The position numbers were made by a program, and so were the translations under genes. Of a DNA stretch of 64,000 bases, positions 8,505-16,415 are shown piece by piece. Position 1 is the stretch's first letter. The number at the start of each line of letters is the position of its first letter. A model generated the notes under the pieces. That model was not told where the DNA came from. It was given only the letters and a program-made list of their open reading frames with translations, and did not search any database. Origin of the DNA: Sphingomonadaceae bacterium (GTDB lineage Bacteria > Pseudomonadota > Alphaproteobacteria > Sphingomonadales > Sphingomonadaceae); assembly GCA_030147805.1 (NCBI GenBank), contig JASBUR010000058.1:23992-87991 (forward strand), written 5' to 3'.

Positions 8505-9719
8505 ATGCCCGCCATCCTCGACGGCCTGCAGCTGGCCGAATGCGCCGCCTTCATCGCCTGCCCCTATGCGACGATGACGCTTGCCGAGCTGGGCGCCGAG
8601 GTCATCCGCATCGATCCGATCGGCGGCGGGCTCGACTATCGCCGCTGGCCGCTGACCGCCGACGGGCGCAGCATCTACTGGTCGGGGCTGAACAAGGGGA
8701 AGAAGTCGGTCGCGATCGACATCCGGTCGCCCGAAGGCCGCGAGCTGGCGCAGGCGGTGATCGCCGCGGCGGGCATCTTCGCCACCAACCTGCCGGCGAC
8801 CGGCTGGCTGGATCCCGACGCGCTGACCGCGAAGCGCAGCGACCTGATCGTGGCGACGATCGTCGGCAATCACGACGGCTCGACCGCCCTCGACTATACC
8901 GTCAATTGTGCGGCCGGCTTTCCGGCGATCACCGGCCCGGTCGGTTCGGAGGCGCCGGTCAACCATGTGCTGCCGGCCTGGGACCTGCTGGCGGGGATGA
9001 ATGTCGCGCTGGCGATCCTCGCCGCCGAACGGCACCGCAGCCGCACCGGCGAGGGGCAGCGCATCCGCATCGCGCTGTCCGACGTCGCCTTCGCGGTGGT
9101 GAGCGACCTCGGCTATCTCGCCGACCACCAGTTGAACGGCGCGACGCGCCAGCGCTACGGCAACCATATCTACGGCGCCTTCGGACATGACTTCCCGACG
9201 CGCGACGGGCGCCGGCTGATGGTGGCGGCGGTCAGTCTCGGCCAGTGGAAGTCGCTCGTCGCCGCGACGGGAATCGGCGATGCGGTCGCCGCGCACGAGG
9301 CGCGGCACGGCGTCGACCTGGCACGGGAGGGCGACCGCTTCGCCGCTCGCGCGGAGATCGTCGCGATGCTGGCGCCCTTTTTCGCGGCGCGAACGCTGGC
9401 CGAGGCGGGGGCGGCGCTCGACGCGGCGCGCGCCTGCTGGGGTCCGTATCAGGACGTAGCCCAGATGCTCGCCGAGGATGCGCGCGTGTCGACGGCCAAC
9501 CCGATGTTCGACGAGGCCGAGCATCGCTCGGTCGGCCGTACGCTGACCGCGCGCACGCCGATCGGCTTTTCGCGCGCCGCGCCGGTGCCGCCGCTGGCCG
9601 GCGGCGTGCTCGGGCAGCACAGCGAGGCGGTGATGGCCGAGCTGCTCGGCCTGCCGTCCGCCACGATCGGCTCGCTCTTCGATCGCGGTATCATTGCCGG
9701 ACCGGACGATCTCAAATGA
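8505..9719 (+). CDS. CaiB/BaiF family CoA transferase (type III), 404 aa
   Basis: The ATG at 8505 follows ACGGAGGAG with good spacing. The class III CoA-transferase pattern is visible: LAECAAFIACPYATMTLAELGAEVIRID at the N-terminus, NKGKKSVAIDIRSPEGR, and later DLLAGMNVALAILAAERHRSRTGEGQRI. The central segment GNHIYGAFGHDFPTRDGRRLMVAA is reminiscent of the 2-methylfumaryl-CoA isomerase (Mct) branch that moves CoA within a dicarboxylate. The expected catalytic Asp could be in LDYTVNCAAGF. It transfers CoA between carboxylic acids; the pair of acids is unknown. Confidence 0.88.
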   Translation: MPAILDGLQLAECAAFIACPYATMTLAELGAEVIRIDPIGGGLDYRRWPLTADGRSIYWSGLNKGKKSVAIDIRSPEGRELAQAVIAAAGIFATNLPATGWLDPDALTAKRSDLIVATIVGNHDGSTALDYTVNCAAGFPAITGPVGSEAPVNHVLPAWDLLAGMNVALAILAAERHRSRTGEGQRIRIALSDVAFAVVSDLGYLADHQLNGATRQRYGNHIYGAFGHDFPTRDGRRLMVAAVSLGQWKSLVAATGIGDAVAAHEARHGVDLAREGDRFAARAEIVAMLAPFFAARTLAEAGAALDAARACWGPYQDVAQMLAEDARVSTANPMFDEAEHRSVGRTLTARTPIGFSRAAPVPPLAGGVLGQHSEAVMAELLGLPSATIGSLFDRGIIAGPDDLK

Positions 9720-9813
9720 GCCGTCAAGGTTCACATTATGATATATATTCCATTTTACAGCACATCATTGGCTGATAGACCTAGGCGGGAATCGAAGAGG
9801 AGCGGTCCGGACA

Positions 9814-11025
9814 ATGTCGAGCAACGCCATGCGCCACGGGGTCTTCCTGGCCCCGCTCCATCCGGTCGACGAGGCGCCGAACCTGCTGATCCATCGCGAT
9901 CTCGAGCTCATGGAATGGCTCGACCGGCTGGGTTTCGACGAGGCGTGGATCGGCGAGCATCATTCGGGCGGCTTCGAGACGATCGCCAGCCCCGAACTGT
10001 TCATCGCCGCCGCGGCCGAGCGCACCCGCACGCTGCGCTTCGGCACCGGCGTCATCTCGCTGCCCTACCACCAGCCGCTGATGGTTGCGAACCGCATCAT
10101 CCAGCTCGACCACCAGACGCGCGGCCGGGTGATGTTCGGCTTCGGCCCCGGGCTGCTGGTCTCCGACGCCGGAATGCTCGGCATCGATCCCAACACGCAG
10201 CGCGATCGCATGGCGCAGGCGCTCGACGTCATCCTGCGGCTGCTCGACGGCCAGACGGTCACCGAGAAGACCGACTGGTACGATCTCGTCAACGCGCGCG
10301 TCCATCTGATGCCCTATACGCGGCCCCGTCCCGAGATCGCGGTGGCGAGCGCCGCGACGCCGTCGGGCGGCAGGATGGCGGGCAAATATAATCTGATGAT
10401 GCTGTGCGTCGCCGCCACCGATCCGCGCGGCGGCTTCAACGTCCTCGACGTCAACTGGAAGTTCGCCGAGGAGACCGCCGCCGAGCACGGCCATGTCATG
10501 GATCGGCGGAAGCTGCGGCTGATGGGGCCGATGCACATCGCCGAAACGCGCGAGAAAGCACGCGAGAACGTCCGCTTCGGGCTCGAGAAATATATCGAAT
10601 ATGCCCGCGTGATCACGCCGGGCCGCTATGGCGACTTCGGCGGCCGTGATCCGGTCGACGTGCTGCTCGACAGCGGCCACATCGTCATCGGCACGCCCGA
10701 CGACGCGATCGCCGTGCTCACCAAGCTGCGCGAGAAGCAAGGGCATTTCGGCGGTTTCCTGCACCAGGCGCACGACTGGGCCGACTGGGAGCAGACCAAG
10801 AAGTCGTATGAACTCTACATCCGCTTCGTCGCCCCCAGGTTCGACGGGTCCAACGATCGTCGCGACGAGAGCTATGACGAATGGAAGGCGCGGTCGCAGG
10901 AGTTCAGCGACCGGAGCCACGCCGCGGCGCAGGCGACCTTCGCCAAATATGGCAAGTCGCAGAATGCCGAAGCGGCGGCCAAGCAGACCGGCATGATCGG
11001 CGCCAAGGCCGACGCGGTCTCCTGA
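9814..11025 (+). CDS. Luciferase-like (LLM class) flavin-dependent monooxygenase, 403 aa
   Basis: A TIM-barrel bacterial-luciferase-family protein: MRHGVFLAPLHPVDE, LDRLGFDEAWIGEHHSGG (typical LLM 'GEHH'), TLRFGTGVISLPYHQPLMVANRI, and the RGRVMFGFGPGLLVSDAGMLG segment. The family uses reduced FMN supplied by a separate reductase and O2 to hydroxylate, epoxidise or do Baeyer-Villiger insertion. No flavin reductase is seen nearby. A second LLM gene lies at 12759 with RibB between, suggesting a FMN-demanding oxidation module. The AT-rich 94-base gap before it probably holds its promoter. Assignment to limonene- or alkane-type oxidation cannot be made. Confidence 0.9.
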   Translation: MSSNAMRHGVFLAPLHPVDEAPNLLIHRDLELMEWLDRLGFDEAWIGEHHSGGFETIASPELFIAAAAERTRTLRFGTGVISLPYHQPLMVANRIIQLDHQTRGRVMFGFGPGLLVSDAGMLGIDPNTQRDRMAQALDVILRLLDGQTVTEKTDWYDLVNARVHLMPYTRPRPEIAVASAATPSGGRMAGKYNLMMLCVAATDPRGGFNVLDVNWKFAEETAAEHGHVMDRRKLRLMGPMHIAETREKARENVRFGLEKYIEYARVITPGRYGDFGGRDPVDVLLDSGHIVIGTPDDAIAVLTKLREKQGHFGGFLHQAHDWADWEQTKKSYELYIRFVAPRFDGSNDRRDESYDEWKARSQEFSDRSHAAAQATFAKYGKSQNAEAAAKQTGMIGAKADAVS

Positions 11026-11141
11026 CACCCGCCGCCCGCTCACACCGCGCCTGAAGCCTGCACGACCCCGCGTCCGCGGGAGCGATGGCGCGCGGCTGAC
11101 GCAGCGGGCGACGTATCAATTGAGAAAAAGTCGTGGAACGC

Positions 11142-11189
11142 ATCCCATATTGCAGACCGTTTTATATTGCGGGAAGTATCCCATTATGC
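11142..11189 (+). promoter_or_regulatory. Direct repeat upstream of the ribB-type gene
   Basis: Two near-identical elements, ATCCCATATTGC at 11142-11153 and ATCCCATTATGC at 11178-11189, lie 36 bases apart (start to start) just upstream of the RibB start, in an otherwise AT-rich stretch. They could be a regulator binding pair or overlap the promoter. No FMN-riboswitch-like conserved fold was recognised. Confidence 0.3.
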
Positions 11190-11220
11190 GATGTGATCGA
11201 GGTGGATTGAGGGACATGCG

Positions 11221-11913
11221 ATGGACAATGTGATCGACATGGCAATGGACAGCATCGAGGACGCGCTCGCCGAACTCGCGGCCGGTCGCATGGTCGTCGT
11301 GCTCGACGACAAGAACCGCGAGAACGAGGGCGACCTGATCATGGCCGCCGAGCATGCGACCCCCGAAGCGCTGGCCTTCATCGTTCGCCACACCACGGGT
11401 ATCGTCTGCGTCGCGATCGAAGCCGACCGCGCCGACGCGCTTGGCCTCGACCCGATGGTCAAGTCGAACGACGACCGCCACGGCACCGCCTTCACCGTCA
11501 CCGTCGACGCGCGACGCGGCACCACGACGGGCGTCTCGGCGGCCGACCGCGCCACCACGGTCCATGCGCTCATCGATCCCGCGACGCGCCCCGACGACCT
11601 GATGCGACCGGGGCACATGTTTCCGCTGCGCGCGCGCGCCGGCGGCGTGCTCGAGCGTCCCGGCCACACCGAGGCGGCGGTCGACCTGGCGCGGCTGGCG
11701 GGCTGCGTGCCGGCCGGCGTGATCTGCGAGATCGTCAGCGAGGATGGCTCGATGGCGCGGACCCCCGAGCTGATCCGCTTCGCCCGGCAGCATGACCTCT
11801 GCATCGTCACGATCGCCGACCTGATCGTCTACCGCCGCGAGGGCCGCGATCGCCGCCCGAGCGTCCATGTCTTCGCGCAGGCGACCGGCACCGACGCCGG
11901 CGCGATGCGCTGA
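11221..11913 (+). CDS. ribB: 3,4-dihydroxy-2-butanone-4-phosphate synthase, stand-alone RibB type, 230 aa
   Basis: Converts ribulose 5-phosphate to the four-carbon precursor of riboflavin. Conserved elements: [12 protein letters not shown] (Arg33, Glu34, Glu36, Asp38), [24 protein letters not shown] and [17 protein letters not shown] (metal and substrate His), and [16 protein letters not shown]. It stops after this domain, with no GTP cyclohydrolase II fusion, unlike many housekeeping RibBA proteins. It sits between two LLM monooxygenases, so it probably boosts flavin supply for them and is likely a second copy rather than the housekeeping gene; this is inference. DDKN instead of the common DDED before REN is a small deviation. 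Confidence 0.9.
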   Translation: MDNVIDMAMDSIEDALAELAAGRMVVVLDDKNRENEGDLIMAAEHATPEALAFIVRHTTGIVCVAIEADRADALGLDPMVKSNDDRHGTAFTVTVDARRGTTTGVSAADRATTVHALIDPATRPDDLMRPGHMFPLRARAGGVLERPGHTEAAVDLARLAGCVPAGVICEIVSEDGSMARTPELIRFARQHDLCIVTIADLIVYRREGRDRRPSVHVFAQATGTDAGAMR

Positions 11914-11927
11914 TCGGGGGTCACCGC

Positions 11928-12728
11928 ATGTTCCTGTCAGCCTTGCCCGACCGCCGGCGCGTCGCCGGGATCGAAACCGAGCTGCTCGTGACCGGGGCGG
12001 GTCGGCCGCTGCTGTTCCTGCACGCCGGCCACGGCTTCGACACCGCCGATCCGCTGATCGCGCGGCTGGCGAAGCGCCACCGCGTCGTGGCGCCCTCGCT
12101 GCCGGGCTTCGGCGACACGCCGCGCCCCGACGGCGTCACCAGCGTCGACGATATCGCCTACCTGATGCTCGACCTCATCGAGGAGATGGACCTGCGCGAT
12201 CTCATCGTCGTCGGCATCTCGTTCGGCGGCTGGGTGGCTGCCGAACTGGCGACCAAGGGTTCCGACCGGATCGCCAGCCTCGTTCTGATCGATGCGGTCG
12301 GCGTCAAGTTCGGCGACCGCGAGACGCGCGACATCACCGACATCTTCTCGACCACCGCGCAGCAGATCCCCGAACTGTTCTTCGCCGACCCGGCGAAGGG
12401 CGCCGCGGTGCTCCACGACCTCGACTTCACCAAGCTGCCCGAGGCGACGGCGCTGCGCTTCGCGCGCAACCGTGAATCGCTGACGCGCTACGGCTGGGCT
12501 CCGACGCTCTACAACCCGAAGCTCAAGGGACGGCTGCATCGCATCAAGGTGCCGACGCTGCTGCTCTGGGGCGCCGAGGACCGCATCGTCTCGACCGACT
12601 ATGGCCGCAACTATGCCGCCGCCATTCCGGGCGCCCGCCTGGCGGTGATCGGCGACGCCGGCCACTATGGCTATCTCGAGCAGCCCGCCGCCTTCGCCGA
12701 CGAGATCGAGGCGTTCCTCGGCGCCTGA
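11928..12728 (+). CDS. Alpha/beta-hydrolase, MhpC-like, 266 aa
   Basis: Alpha/beta-hydrolase fold with FLHAGHGFDTADPLIARLA (oxyanion region), VVGISFGGWVAAEL (nucleophile Ser in GxSxG), LLLWGAEDRIV (acid) and GDAGHYGYLEQP (catalytic His). Related enzymes split C-C bonds of vinylogous diketones or hydrolyse esters and lactones; the substrate cannot be told. It is 14 bases after RibB and 30 bases before the second LLM gene, so it is co-transcribed with both and could hydrolyse a lactone made by a Baeyer-Villiger-type LLM oxygenase. Confidence 0.88.
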   Translation: MFLSALPDRRRVAGIETELLVTGAGRPLLFLHAGHGFDTADPLIARLAKRHRVVAPSLPGFGDTPRPDGVTSVDDIAYLMLDLIEEMDLRDLIVVGISFGGWVAAELATKGSDRIASLVLIDAVGVKFGDRETRDITDIFSTTAQQIPELFFADPAKGAAVLHDLDFTKLPEATALRFARNRESLTRYGWAPTLYNPKLKGRLHRIKVPTLLLWGAEDRIVSTDYGRNYAAAIPGARLAVIGDAGHYGYLEQPAAFADEIEAFLGA

Positions 12729-12758
12729 CCGCGACCGCCCCCCTTGCAGGAGATCGAC

Positions 12759-13937
12759 ATGGAATTCTGGCATTTCAGCGAACAGTCGATGCACCCGGCG
12801 TGGGAGCATATCGACGGACCGACCAAGGTGACCGTCGACAACCGGCATTGCGACCCCAAGGTCGCGCACGAGCTCTACAACCGCTATCTCGACGAGTGGA
12901 TCGTCGCCGATAAGCTCGGCTACAACATCTTCGTCAACGAGCATCACGCCTCGGCCAACTGCATGTCGGCCTCGTGCCTGCTGACGCTTGCGATCCTCGC
13001 GCGGCAGACCGAACGCGCGCGGCTGCTCTGCCTCGGGGTGCCCATCACCAACCGGACCGATCCGTACCGCGTCGCCGAGGAACTGGCGATGATCGACGTG
13101 ATCTCGGGCGGCCGCCTCGAGATCGGCCTGGTCAAGGCGTCGCCCTTCGAGCTGGCGATGTCGAACCAGAATCCGGCCGGCATCATGGACCGCTATTGGG
13201 AGGCGCACGACTTTGTGGTGAAGGCGCTGACCAACCAGGGCGCGCCGTTCAGCTGGGAAGGCGAGCACTACAACTACCGCAACGTCAACGTCTGGCCGCG
13301 GCCCTATCAGCAGCCGATGCCGCCGATGTGGATCACCGCGTCGGGCGCCAGCACCGGCCGGCGCGTCGCGCAGCTCGGCTATACGCTCGCCACCTTCTTC
13401 AACGGTGCGGGCACCAAGCCGCTGTTCGACGCCTACAAGGACGAGTTCCTGAAGACGCACGGCCGCCCCGCGCCGATCGACCGCTTCGCCTATCTCGCGA
13501 TCACCTGCTGCGGCCGCAACGAGAAGGAGGTCGACACGCGCTACGCCAAGATGAAGCCCTATCTCGACGTCCAGCCGCGCACGCCCAAGGCCTGGTCGAA
13601 TCCGCCCGGCTACGAGACCGCCGAGCTCAATGCGATGGCGCTCAAGAAGGGCAATACCGGCCGCATCAATTTCGGCCTGCCGACCAACCCGACGCGTCAG
13701 GACATGGCCGACGGCGGCATCATGTTCACCGGGACGCCCGACCAGCTGTACGACCAGATCACCTCGTTCAGCGATCGTGCCGGCGGCATCGGCCACCTGC
13801 TGATGCTCGGCCAGGCCGGCTACCTCGACCATGAGGAGACCGTCGACAGCATGACGCTGTTCGCCGAGGAGGTGATGCCGAGGCTGCGCGAATATGCCAA
13901 GCGCAAGAATATGGAGCTGACTGCCGCCGCGGCCTGA
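12759..13937 (+). CDS. Luciferase-like (LLM class) flavin-dependent monooxygenase, 392 aa
   Basis: The ATG at 12759 was chosen because GGAG lies a suitable distance upstream; a TTG 15 bases earlier is also in frame. LLM features: LGYNIFVNEHHASANCMSASCLL (EHH motif), RARLLCLGVPITNRTDPYRVAEELAMIDVISGGRLEIGLVKAS, and TASGASTGRRVAQLGYTLATFF. It is clearly different from the LLM protein at 9814, so the two are not a recent duplication. It could act alone or form a heteromer as LuxA/LuxB do. Reduced FMN must come from elsewhere. Confidence 0.9.
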   Translation: MEFWHFSEQSMHPAWEHIDGPTKVTVDNRHCDPKVAHELYNRYLDEWIVADKLGYNIFVNEHHASANCMSASCLLTLAILARQTERARLLCLGVPITNRTDPYRVAEELAMIDVISGGRLEIGLVKASPFELAMSNQNPAGIMDRYWEAHDFVVKALTNQGAPFSWEGEHYNYRNVNVWPRPYQQPMPPMWITASGASTGRRVAQLGYTLATFFNGAGTKPLFDAYKDEFLKTHGRPAPIDRFAYLAITCCGRNEKEVDTRYAKMKPYLDVQPRTPKAWSNPPGYETAELNAMALKKGNTGRINFGLPTNPTRQDMADGGIMFTGTPDQLYDQITSFSDRAGGIGHLLMLGQAGYLDHEETVDSMTLFAEEVMPRLREYAKRKNMELTAAAA

Positions 13938-13941
13938 CGCG

Positions 13942-14703
13942 GTGGCGGACGACGCCGCGAGCGTGCACGTCGAGCGGCGCGGCGCGCTGCTGCTGGTCAC
14001 GCTCGACCGGCCGGCGGTGCGCAACGCGGTCGACCGTGCCGCCGCCTGGGCGATCGCCGCGGCGATGGACCGGCTCGGCGACGATCCCGGCCTGCAGGTC
14101 GGGATCCTCCAGGGCGCCGGCGGTACCTTCTCCACCGGTGCCGACCTGAAATCGACCGACGATCGCCCGTTGCCCGATCGCGGCCCGTTCGGCCTGTGCC
14201 GGCATCCGCCCGCCAAGCCGCTGATCGCCGCGGTCGAGGGCTGGGCGCTCGGCGGCGGCTTCGAGATCGCGCTCGCCTGCGACCTGGTCGTCGCGGCGCG
14301 CGACGCCCGCTTCGGCTTGCCCGAGGTGCGGCGCGGCGTCGTCGCCGCCGGCGGCGGTGCCTTTCGACTGGCGTCGCGGCTGCCGCCGGCGCTGGCGCTT
14401 GAGATGGCGCTCACGGGTACGCCGCGCGACGCCGAATTCTGCCATCGCCATGGACTGGTCAATCGCCTCGCCGACCCGGGCGCGGCGCTCGCGCAGGCGA
14501 TCGCGCTCGCCGAGGAGCTGCTGGAAGCGGCGCCGCTGGCGCTCGCCGCGACCGTGGAGCTGATGCGTGCGGCGCGGCAGCCGCACGTCGATCTCTGGGG
14601 GGTTCAGGATCGGCTGCTGGCGCGCGTGCGCGGCAGCGCCGATCGCCTCGAGGGCGCGCGGGCGTTCGCCGAACGACGCCGGCCGGTCTGGTCGGGGCGC
14701 TAG
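13942..14703 (+). CDS. Enoyl-CoA hydratase/isomerase, 253 aa
   Basis: Starts at GTG four bases after the LLM stop. Crotonase signature: LVTLDRPAVRNAVD, GAGGTFSTGADL, VEGWALGGGFEIALACDLVVAARDARFGLPEVRRGVV with the second-site Glu (PEV) present, and a C-terminal FAERRRPVWSGR. This looks like a competent enoyl-CoA hydratase or isomerase. It is followed directly by an SDR, so hydration and dehydrogenation of a CoA intermediate may be encoded side by side. Confidence 0.88.
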   Translation: MADDAASVHVERRGALLLVTLDRPAVRNAVDRAAAWAIAAAMDRLGDDPGLQVGILQGAGGTFSTGADLKSTDDRPLPDRGPFGLCRHPPAKPLIAAVEGWALGGGFEIALACDLVVAARDARFGLPEVRRGVVAAGGGAFRLASRLPPALALEMALTGTPRDAEFCHRHGLVNRLADPGAALAQAIALAEELLEAAPLALAATVELMRAARQPHVDLWGVQDRLLARVRGSADRLEGARAFAERRRPVWSGR

Positions 14704-14705
14704 CG

Positions 14706-15452
14706 ATGGAGCTGCACGGCAAGCGGGTGATCGTTTCGGGCGGCAGCCGCGGCATCGGACGCGCCATCGCGGTGGCCTTTGCCGGTGCGGGGGCGGCCGT
14801 CGCCGTCTCGGGGCGCGATGCGGCCGCGCTCGCGGCCACGCGCGATGCCACGGCGGCGGTAGGGACCGCCGCGACGGTTGCGATCGCCGATCTTGCCGAT
14901 CCCGCCGCCGCCGCCCGCTTCGTCGAAGCGTCCGCGGACGCCCTCGGCGGACTCGATATCGTCGTGAACAACGGCTCGGCATTCGCCCGCGAGGACGACG
15001 AGTCGGGTTGGCTGAGGGCGTTCGAGACCGACCTGATGGGCATCGTCCGTACCACCGCCGCGGCGGTGCCGCTGCTCGCGCACAGCGCCGGCGCGGTCGT
15101 GAATATTGCCTCGATTTCCGCCTTTCATCCGACGCCCAACGCGGCGCCCTACGGCGCGATCAAGGCGGCGGTCGTCCACTACACGCGCAGCCAGGCCACG
15201 CGGCTCGCGCCGTCGGGGATCCGAGTCAACGCGGTGGCGCCGGGGGCGATCAGCTTCCCCGGCCATTTCTGGGAAGCGCGCCGCGCCAGCGGTTCGCGCG
15301 ACTATCAGGAGGTGCTGGCGCGCATGCCCTTCGGGCGCCTCGGCCGCCCCGAGGAGGTCGCCGACGTCGTGCTGTTCCTCGCCTCGCCCCGGGCGCGCTG
15401 GGTAACCGGCCAGACGATCGTGGTCGATGGCGGGCAGACGCTCGGGCGCTGA
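14706..15452 (+). CDS. Classical short-chain dehydrogenase/reductase, 248 aa
   Basis: The nucleotide-binding motif VSGGSRGIGRAIAVAF (residues about 10-25), NNGSAFAR in place of the usual NNAG, IASISAFHPT, and the catalytic pair in PYGAIKAAVVHY (Tyr...Lys) are all present. The C-terminus (RWVTGQTIVVDGGQTLGR) is typical of FabG-like NAD(P)-dependent 3-hydroxyacyl or alcohol dehydrogenases. It begins two bases after the crotonase stop. It converges on the next crotonase gene at a gap of three bases. Confidence 0.9.
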   Translation: MELHGKRVIVSGGSRGIGRAIAVAFAGAGAAVAVSGRDAAALAATRDATAAVGTAATVAIADLADPAAAARFVEASADALGGLDIVVNNGSAFAREDDESGWLRAFETDLMGIVRTTAAAVPLLAHSAGAVVNIASISAFHPTPNAAPYGAIKAAVVHYTRSQATRLAPSGIRVNAVAPGAISFPGHFWEARRASGSRDYQEVLARMPFGRLGRPEEVADVVLFLASPRARWVTGQTIVVDGGQTLGR

Positions 15453-15455
15453 CCG

Positions 15456-16346
15456 TCAATCGTCCCACCAGGGATAGAAAGGCGGCAGCGCGGAGGCCGC
15501 GCCTGCGAAATGGGCCGCGCGCTTCTCGCGGAAGGCGGCCACGCCCTCGATGCCGTCGCCGATGCTCGTATAGAACATCGCCAGCGAGTCGATGCGGTGT
15601 GCGGCGAGCGGGCTCTCCGCTGCCGCATTACGGTACAGCATCTGCCGCGCGAGCGCCGTGGCGACGGGCGAGCGATTGTCGGTGAAGCGGCGGGCAAGCG
15701 CGCGCGCCGCCGGCAGCAGCTCGTCGGCCGGCACGATGTCGCGCAACAGGCCGGCCTGGCGCGCCTCTTCCAGCGGGATGAGGTCGGCGGCGTACACCCA
15801 CTCCAGCGCCCGCGAGAGGCCGACGATACGTGGCAGGAACCAGCTCGAGCAGGCCTCCGGCACGATGCCGAGGCGGCCGAAGACGAAGCCGATCCGCGCC
15901 TTTTCGGACGCGATGCGAACGTCCATCGCCAGCGTCATCGTCGCCCCGACGCCGACCGCGGCGCCGTTGATCGCGCCGATCACCGGCTTGCGGCAGGCGA
16001 AGATGGCGAGCGAGACACGGCCACCGGTGTCGCGCACGCCGGCGGCGATCGCGGGATCATCGAGCCGCTGCTGCATGTCCGCCAGCGTCGGGCGCTGGCT
16101 GTCATCGAGTCCGAAGACATTGCCGTCGCGTGAAAGGTCCATGCCCGCGCAAAAGGCGCGTCCCGCGCCCGTGACGATGATCGCGCGCACCGCATCGTCC
16201 AGGCTGGCGCGGCCGAAGAGGTCGACGAGGTCGTTCGCCATCTCGACGGTGAAGGCGTTGAGCTGGTCGGGACGCGATAGCGTAACGAGCATCAGGCCGT
16301 CCTCGTCGACGGCGACCGCGAGCGTCGAATAGTCCGCATAGGTCAT
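15456..16346 (-). CDS. Enoyl-CoA hydratase/isomerase, 296 aa
   Basis: Crotonase fold: LVTLSRPDQLNAFT, GAGRAFCAGMDLS, GAINGAAVGVGATMTLAMDVRIASEKARIGFVFGRLGIVPEACSSWFLPRIVG, with Glu in the VPEA loop as in hydratases of the EchA/PaaF type. It lies downstream of a TonB receptor on the same strand but is separated by a hairpin terminator, so it is probably expressed from its own promoter or by read-through. Confidence 0.9.
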   Translation of the reverse strand: MTYADYSTLAVAVDEDGLMLVTLSRPDQLNAFTVEMANDLVDLFGRASLDDAVRAIIVTGAGRAFCAGMDLSRDGNVFGLDDSQRPTLADMQQRLDDPAIAAGVRDTGGRVSLAIFACRKPVIGAINGAAVGVGATMTLAMDVRIASEKARIGFVFGRLGIVPEACSSWFLPRIVGLSRALEWVYAADLIPLEEARQAGLLRDIVPADELLPAARALARRFTDNRSPVATALARQMLYRNAAAESPLAAHRIDSLAMFYTSIGDGIEGVAAFREKRAAHFAGAASALPPFYPWWDD

Positions 16347-16368
16347 GGAAGCGGGCTCCTAAGCGAAA

Positions 16369-16392
16369 GGCGGCGACCTCGCGGTCGCCGCC
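16369..16392 (-). terminator. Rho-independent-type terminator of the TonB receptor gene
   Basis: A perfect 10-base inverted repeat, GGCGGCGACC / GGTCGCCGCC with a TCGC loop, lies 23 bases past the receptor's stop. Read on the minus strand it is followed by TTTC, a weak T-run. Confidence 0.6.
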
Positions 16393-16415
16393 CGGGGAGC
16401 CGGCGCCAGCGCTTG

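Noticed and set aside
9814-13937. True bacterial luciferase
   Set aside because: LLM-fold proteins are a large family with many non-luminous oxygenases; no LuxD, LuxG or tight luxAB pair is present, so light emission is not claimed.
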